Assembly: GCA_021786915.1 (NCBI GenBank)
Contig: JAJYMP010000616.1
Span: 1-10,144, forward strand
Source: Chloroflexota bacterium
Lineage (GTDB): Bacteria > Chloroflexota > Limnocylindria > Limnocylindrales > CSP1-4
Direction: 5' to 3'
DNA length: 10,144 bases
Shown: positions 6,055 to 10,144 of the stretch, one piece after another
How the letters are laid out: the number at the start of each line of letters is the position of its first letter
How positions within the stretch are numbered: position 1 is the first letter of the stretch
Translations under genes and position numbers: made by a program
Notes under the pieces: generated by a model
The model's database searches: none
The model's input: the letters and a program-made list of their open reading frames with translations, nothing else
Told to the model about the DNA's origin: nothing

Positions 6055-6138
6055 GCACGCGATTCTCGGCTCGCCGGGCGACGCCTGTCACGCCCCGGGG
6101 TGTTTCCAGGGCGCGTAGCGGGGGGGCAGAGCTTCCCA

Positions 6139-6144
6139 TACGCT
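6139..6144 (+). promoter_or_regulatory. Candidate -10 box for the GT-C membrane protein operon
   Basis: TACGCT, a TANNNT hexamer placing the transcript start near 6151 and leaving a leader of about 20 bases. That leader contains the Shine-Dalgarno GGAGG (6162-6166) just before the ATG at 6171. No -35 is recognisable at the proper distance. The site lies in the 116-base divergent space shared with dinB. Confidence 0.35.
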
Positions 6145-6170
6145 GTGCGCTGAGCATCTGGGGAGGAACC

Positions 6171-7568
6171 ATGCCGGGCTCGGTGCCACCGCGGACAACG
6201 CCCCATACCGTCCCGCGCTCCCGCACGGAGCCCCAGCCGGCCAGGAACGAGCACTCGATGGAGCGCCTGCGCGCCTACCTCGGGACCACCTACGGGGCGG
6301 AATTCGTCAACTGGCTCAGGGCGCGGCCACAGCTCGTCGACCGCGCGCTCATCCCGGGGCTCCTGGGTGTCCTGGCGTGGTACGTCTACGCATGGATCAA
6401 CCACGGCCAGAAGCAGAACCTGGACTACTTCGTCCCCCTCGCAAACGCCTTCCTGCACGGCCAGCTCGGCCTCAGCCAGAGCGGGAGCGGGCTCAACGAG
6501 CTGATCCCCGCCACCAACGGCCTGTTCTACGTGGTGTACCCGCCCGCCCCGGCAATCGTGCTCATGCCGCTGGTGGCGCTCTTCGGCCCCGCCTTCCACC
6601 AGGAGTGGGCGTCGTTCTTCCTCGCCGCCGTGAACGTTGCGCTGGTGGCGCTGGTCCTTCACCGGGTCGGCGTGAGGCGCCCCGTCCGGATCCTCCTGAC
6701 GCTCGTCTACGCATTCGGGACGATCGTCTGGTACTCGGCGGAGATCGGGTCCTCGTGGCACTTCGCCCACGTGGTGGCGACCCTCTTCCTGCTGCTCGCG
6801 ATCGCGGGATGCCTGTGGGACGCTCCAGCGCCGTTGATCGGCGTTGCGTTTGCGGGAGCGGCCATGTCGCGGCTGCCGGTCGCGATGGCATTCCCGTTCT
6901 TCCTCGCCTACTTCGCCGACCGCGCGGTCCGCTCCGAGGCCGGTGGCGGCACCCCGTTCGGGCATCTTGGCGGCGGCCTGGCGACCTTCCGGCGACCGCC
7001 CATCCGCGGCTTCCTGCGACTGGTCATCCCGTTCGGTGCCGCGGCGGCACTCCCGCTCGCCTTCTACCTCGCCTACGACGTGGCCCGCTTCGGGTCACCG
7101 TTCGAGAACGGCTATGCGCTGATCCCGGGCCTCCTTGCGGAGCAGCAGTACCAGTACGGCTTCTTCAGCATCCACAGCATCCCGCGTCAGATGTACGCCA
7201 TGTTCCTGAACATGCCGGTGCAGGTCGCCGATTTCCCGTGGGTGCGGCCGCGCATCCTCGGCGGCCTCAGCATCCTGTTCACGACCCCGCTGTTCGTGTG
7301 GTCCGTCAGAGCGCGCGTCCGTGACTGGTTCACGATCGGCTCCTGGGTCTCCGTCGCCCTCATCCTCGTGCCGGTGCTGACCCACGCGGATCCGGGCGGC
7401 GAACAGTTCGGCTACCGATATGCGCAGGACATCTACCCGTTCCTGATGCTCCTCACCGTCCACGGCCTTCGCGGTCGGATCTCCTTCGAGGCGGCGCTGG
7501 CCATCGTCCTCGGATTCGTCGTTGCCGCCTGGGGCATCGCCATCGTCTACACGAACGGGTGGGCGTGA
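6171..7568 (+). CDS. Polytopic membrane protein, GT-C glycosyltransferase-like
   Basis: A 465-residue protein with about ten or eleven predicted membrane helices (roughly 59-77, 121-139, 146-164, 172-190, 198-213, 222-248, 281-302, 363-380, 388-404, 420-432, 440-460). The first outer loop carries NLDYFVPLANAFLHGQLGL (83-101), with an acidic residue where GT-C enzymes place their catalytic Asp. It is followed by YPPAPAIVLMP (123-133) and a later GYRYAQDIYPFLMLL (414-428), both typical of lipid-sugar-dependent mannosyl- or arabinosyltransferase-like proteins. Substrate is unknown. It likely transfers a sugar from a polyprenyl-phosphate carrier outside the membrane. The start is ATG at 6171 with GGAGG just upstream; an ATG at 6258 would drop a 29-residue polar lead and is possible. 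The stop overlaps the next gene's GTG, so the two genes are coupled. Confidence 0.82.
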   Translation: MPGSVPPRTTPHTVPRSRTEPQPARNEHSMERLRAYLGTTYGAEFVNWLRARPQLVDRALIPGLLGVLAWYVYAWINHGQKQNLDYFVPLANAFLHGQLGLSQSGSGLNELIPATNGLFYVVYPPAPAIVLMPLVALFGPAFHQEWASFFLAAVNVALVALVLHRVGVRRPVRILLTLVYAFGTIVWYSAEIGSSWHFAHVVATLFLLLAIAGCLWDAPAPLIGVAFAGAAMSRLPVAMAFPFFLAYFADRAVRSEAGGGTPFGHLGGGLATFRRPPIRGFLRLVIPFGAAAALPLAFYLAYDVARFGSPFENGYALIPGLLAEQQYQYGFFSIHSIPRQMYAMFLNMPVQVADFPWVRPRILGGLSILFTTPLFVWSVRARVRDWFTIGSWVSVALILVPVLTHADPGGEQFGYRYAQDIYPFLMLLTVHGLRGRISFEAALAIVLGFVVAAWGIAIVYTNGWA

Positions 7569-10144
7569 CCGGCGGGATCGCGGCCCGACTGGAGCGGAGG
7601 CTGGCGCGTCCCAGCATCGATGCGCGCGGGACGGCACTCCTGTTCGCCCTGCTCGGCTTCGTGGCGGCGATCGCGGCCGCGCGGCCCGGGCTGCTGAGCG
7701 GCCCTTGGCTCTGGAACCCGGATATGCCCAAGATCGACTACCCGCTGGCGAGCTTCGCGCATGACGCGCTCTCCGCCGGGCGGCTGCCGCTCTGGAACGA
7801 CCAGATGGGACTCGGCTTCCCGCTCTACGCCGAGGGCCAGGTCGGGGCGTTCTACCCGCCCAACTGGCTGATATTCCAGCTTCCGCCGCTCGCCGCCCTC
7901 GACGTCACCCGGATCCTCCACCTGACCCTCGCCGGAACGGGGGCAGGGCTGTTGGCGATGCGCTACGCACGGGTGCGGACGGCCTCGGCGATCGCCGTGG
8001 TGGTGGCGGTGCTCGGCGGCGCGATCGTCTCCAAGCTCGAGTGGTACAACATGGTGGCTGCCTACGGGTGGATGCCGTGGGTCCTGCTGCCGCTCGCCGG
8101 GCGCGGACTCCCCTCCCGACGCAACGCCGTTGCCGCCGGGATCCTGTGGGGCGTCCAGGCGCTCTGCGGCCACCCCAACACCTGGCTCCTGACCGGGATC
8201 GCCGCGGTCTTGCTCCTGGTCGCCGCCGCCCCGCGCCCGCGCGTGCTCGCGCGGATCGTGCCGTTCGGGCTGGTGGGCGGGGCGGTGGGCGCGGTCCAGC
8301 TCCTGCCAACCGCGATCCTGACGACGCTCTCGGTGCGCAGCTCGTCGATGACGCCCGCCGACCTGTTCGCGAGCGCCGCCACGCCGTTCGACCTGCTGGG
8401 GACCGCCTTCAGCAACGCCTTCGCGGTCCCGACAGCACACGGCTGGTGGGACATCTACAAGATCTGGTATCCGGACTCCACGTTCGCGCTGCTCGAGGCG
8501 GCATCGTACGTGGGGATTCCGGTCCTGGTCCTCGCGGCAGTGGCGCTCTCGCTGCGTCGCTCGCGCCCGATGGCGCTGCTCGTCGCGGCGGCGCTCGTTC
8601 TGCCGATCGTGGCCGCGTTCCAGCCGTCGTGGTGGACGGCTGTGCCGCTCCACAACGTGCTGCGGTCGCCGGTCCGCTCGTACATGGTCGCATCGCTCGC
8701 GATCGGGATCCTGGCGGCGGTCGGGGCGGCGCGGCTGGGGCTGGGGAGAGCGAGCGAAGGCGGCGCAGCGGTCGGCGCGAGCGGCCGATCCGGCGGTGAG
8801 GCCGCGACGCGGCGATCCCTCCCCGATCCTCTCGGCCTCGCCGTCCTCGCATTCGGCGCCGTCGCGATGGTGTGGGTCATCGTCGAGTGGATGCTGTCCT
8901 CGGCGCCCGACGTCTTCAACGCGGTCTACATGTTCAGCAGCTCGTTCGTGGACCCCAAGACCCTGCCCGATCTGCGGAGGACGGCGATCGAGGCACTCGG
9001 CCAGCCCTGGCCGAGGCTCGGAGAGGTCGCGATCGGCGGAGCGGCGCTCATCGCCGTGGCGGTCGCCCGGCGGCGAGGCGGACCGCGCCGCGTGACGCGA
9101 CTGGCGCTGCTGTCGCTCGGCGCCCTCCCGCTCTTCGCCTTCGGGACGGCCCCGAACAGCACGGCGACCCTGCCGGCGTTCGACAGCTCCTCGACGGCCT
9201 TCGTGCAGGAGGCGCGGGCGGCCGATGCCCATCGCCTGCTCACCCTCGGCGAGCCGGGCTGGTACGAGGGGATGCCCGACCAGCTGGCGGCCGCCGGCGT
9301 CGCCGACATCCGGATGTTCAGCTCGCTGAACCTTGCGGTGGTCGAGTCCCTCGTGACCGACCTGCGCAGCGGCGCCGCCGGCGACGACGTGCGGCGCGCC
9401 CTCGGCATCGACACGGTGGTCACCTTCAACGGGGCGGCCTGCCCAGGGCAGACCATCGCCACTGTCCCCGCCACGAAGGCCGTCTTCTGCCGCGACAGCG
9501 AAGCGCTCGAGCCGCCCTACTGGATCCCAGCCTCACTGGTCACGGCGGCGCCCGGCGGCTCGCACCTGGTGCCGACGACGCCGACCGACTGGACGATCGA
9601 CACGTCGCGGCTCGGCAGCGTCGCGGTGGCGCGCAGCGCGGTCACCTCGCTGCCCGGCCAGATCGAGGCGACGGTGGCCGCTCCGGCGGCGGGTTGGGTG
9701 TGGATCGACCGTGCGTGGTGGCCTGACTGGCAGGTGACCGTGGACGGCGCATCGGTCTCGGCGGCGCGTGCGCTGGGCGGGCTGCTGGTGCCGGTCGGCG
9801 CCGGAACGCACTCGATCACGGCGCGGCTCATCCCGCTCGACGCGCTCGCGGGTCTCGCGGCCGGCCTCGTGGTTCTCGGGTTGGCGCTGGTCTGGATGCA
9901 GCAGGAGCGGCCGGGGACTCGACGCGAGCGGCCGGGGACTCGACGCGAGCGGCCGAGAGGGACCGCTCGGCCGATGGGAGCGCCGCCCAAGGCGATGCCG
10001 GAGTCGGCGCCGGAGCCCAAGGCGACCGCGCGGATCAGCTTCGCCCCGCTGACCCCGGCCCGGATCATTGCCGCCACCACCATCGTCGCGCTCGCAGCCT
10101 TCCTCTGGCGCCTCACCCCGGGGGTCGCGTTCTGGGACAGATCG
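7565..10144 (+). CDS. YfhO-like membrane protein, partial; C-terminal extension resembling a DUF2723 start
   Basis: Open for 860 codons to the window edge, so the 3' end is missing. The GTG at 7565 overlaps the previous stop (GTGA). Residues 1-780 read as a complete YfhO-family protein. They contain a first helix (about 23-40) and an outer loop PDMPKIDYP...AGRLPLWN...G.P.YAEGQVGAFYPPNWL (52-102). Many helices and a soluble outer domain (about 575-745) follow. The domain ends in the family's WIDRAWWPDWQVTVDG (713-728) and GTHSI, and a last helix lies at 760-778. YfhO proteins act in glycosylation of envelope polymers and belong with GT-C enzymes. Instead of stopping, the frame continues through two ERPGTRR repeats (781-794) and a Pro/Ala-rich linker into a new hydrophobic segment ending LTPGVAFWD (850-858), like the start of DUF2723 proteins. 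A low-complexity loop occurs at about 395-418. Confidence 0.85.
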   Translation, partial: MTGGIAARLERRLARPSIDARGTALLFALLGFVAAIAAARPGLLSGPWLWNPDMPKIDYPLASFAHDALSAGRLPLWNDQMGLGFPLYAEGQVGAFYPPNWLIFQLPPLAALDVTRILHLTLAGTGAGLLAMRYARVRTASAIAVVVAVLGGAIVSKLEWYNMVAAYGWMPWVLLPLAGRGLPSRRNAVAAGILWGVQALCGHPNTWLLTGIAAVLLLVAAAPRPRVLARIVPFGLVGGAVGAVQLLPTAILTTLSVRSSSMTPADLFASAATPFDLLGTAFSNAFAVPTAHGWWDIYKIWYPDSTFALLEAASYVGIPVLVLAAVALSLRRSRPMALLVAAALVLPIVAAFQPSWWTAVPLHNVLRSPVRSYMVASLAIGILAAVGAARLGLGRASEGGAAVGASGRSGGEAATRRSLPDPLGLAVLAFGAVAMVWVIVEWMLSSAPDVFNAVYMFSSSFVDPKTLPDLRRTAIEALGQPWPRLGEVAIGGAALIAVAVARRRGGPRRVTRLALLSLGALPLFAFGTAPNSTATLPAFDSSSTAFVQEARAADAHRLLTLGEPGWYEGMPDQLAAAGVADIRMFSSLNLAVVESLVTDLRSGAAGDDVRRALGIDTVVTFNGAACPGQTIATVPATKAVFCRDSEALEPPYWIPASLVTAAPGGSHLVPTTPTDWTIDTSRLGSVAVARSAVTSLPGQIEATVAAPAAGWVWIDRAWWPDWQVTVDGASVSAARALGGLLVPVGAGTHSITARLIPLDALAGLAAGLVVLGLALVWMQQERPGTRRERPGTRRERPRGTARPMGAPPKAMPESAPEPKATARISFAPLTPARIIAATTIVALAAFLWRLTPGVAFWDRS
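9905..9955 (+). repeat. 21-base tandem repeat, 2.4 copies, inside the YfhO-like gene
   Basis: Two identical 21-base units (9905-9925 and 9926-9946) and a 9-base partial third (9947-9955). The unit is seven codons, so it keeps the frame and encodes ERPGTRR twice, then ERP. It lies exactly at the junction between the last YfhO helix and the extra C-terminal segment. Likely a slippage-prone linker. Confidence 0.9.

Noticed and set aside
6090..6103. Near-palindrome around CCCCGGGG between dinB and the GT-C gene
   Set aside because: It is an operator-like shape, but short pure G/C palindromes are frequent at this GC. It does not align with a promoter I can define and matches no known operator.
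4628..6226. Open frames of 427-473 codons on both strands over dinB
   Set aside because: The dinB frame has every Y-family motif in order; the others are Arg/Ser/Gly-rich shadows.
6258..6260. Alternative ATG start for the GT-C membrane protein
   Set aside because: The ATG at 6171 has a much better Shine-Dalgarno and fits a -10 box 20-30 bases upstream. The later ATG remains possible because residues 1-29 are polar and low in motifs.
7547..9232. Minus-strand open frame (561 codons) opposite the YfhO-like gene
   Set aside because: It is a hydrophilic Arg/Gly/His/Glu-rich shadow of hydrophobic helices. The plus frame has membrane helices and YfhO motifs and is open for 860 codons.

Overview
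The window is about 70% GC with strong G/C third-position bias. It carries ordinary chromosomal genes with no phage, insertion sequence, CRISPR, tRNA or rRNA signal. The high GC, the LexA operator of the Gram-positive/actinobacterial type, the GTG starts, the apparently leaderless genes and the large GT-C membrane proteins suggest a high-GC Chloroflexota (Limnocylindria-like) or actinobacterial genome, more likely from soil or freshwater. This placement is inference; no marker gene fixes it.

Layout. Bases 1-85 hold nothing assignable. A histidine phosphatase (86-802, minus) is divergent from a 75-residue His-rich single-pass membrane protein (837-1064, plus). Next come two overlapping plus-strand genes for extracytoplasmic beta-propellers: a membrane-anchored NHL/PQQ-like protein (1162-2343) and a Kelch-type lipoprotein (2330-3520). 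Facing them is a stand-alone cyclodeaminase/cyclohydrolase (3541-4209, minus). Bases 4210-4379 hold no gene but do hold a GC-rich hairpin. A DNA-damage segment on the minus strand follows: a DUF6504-like small protein (4380-4649) downstream of DNA polymerase IV, dinB (4756-6054). From 6171 to the end on the plus strand lie two translationally coupled polytopic membrane proteins: a GT-C-like protein (6171-7568) and a YfhO-like protein (7565 to beyond 10144). The second stays open to the window edge and appears to run into a second, DUF2723-like membrane module.

How it works together. The sharpest signal is regulatory. The 107 bases between dinB and the small gene contain a consensus -35 (TTGACA), a TAGTGT -10 and two perfect CGAAC-N4-GTTCG palindromes. 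One palindrome fills the spacer and the other lies just past the predicted transcription start. The small gene therefore looks like a tightly LexA-controlled SOS gene with its own promoter, while dinB itself shows no such box. Several other genes (phosphatase, first propeller, cyclodeaminase, possibly dinB) have a -10-like hexamer 6-8 bases before the start codon and no clear Shine-Dalgarno, which suggests leaderless mRNAs. The small SOS gene and the GT-C gene carry good Shine-Dalgarno sequences. The membrane-protein pair at the right end is probably part of a cell-envelope glycosylation locus that continues outside the window.
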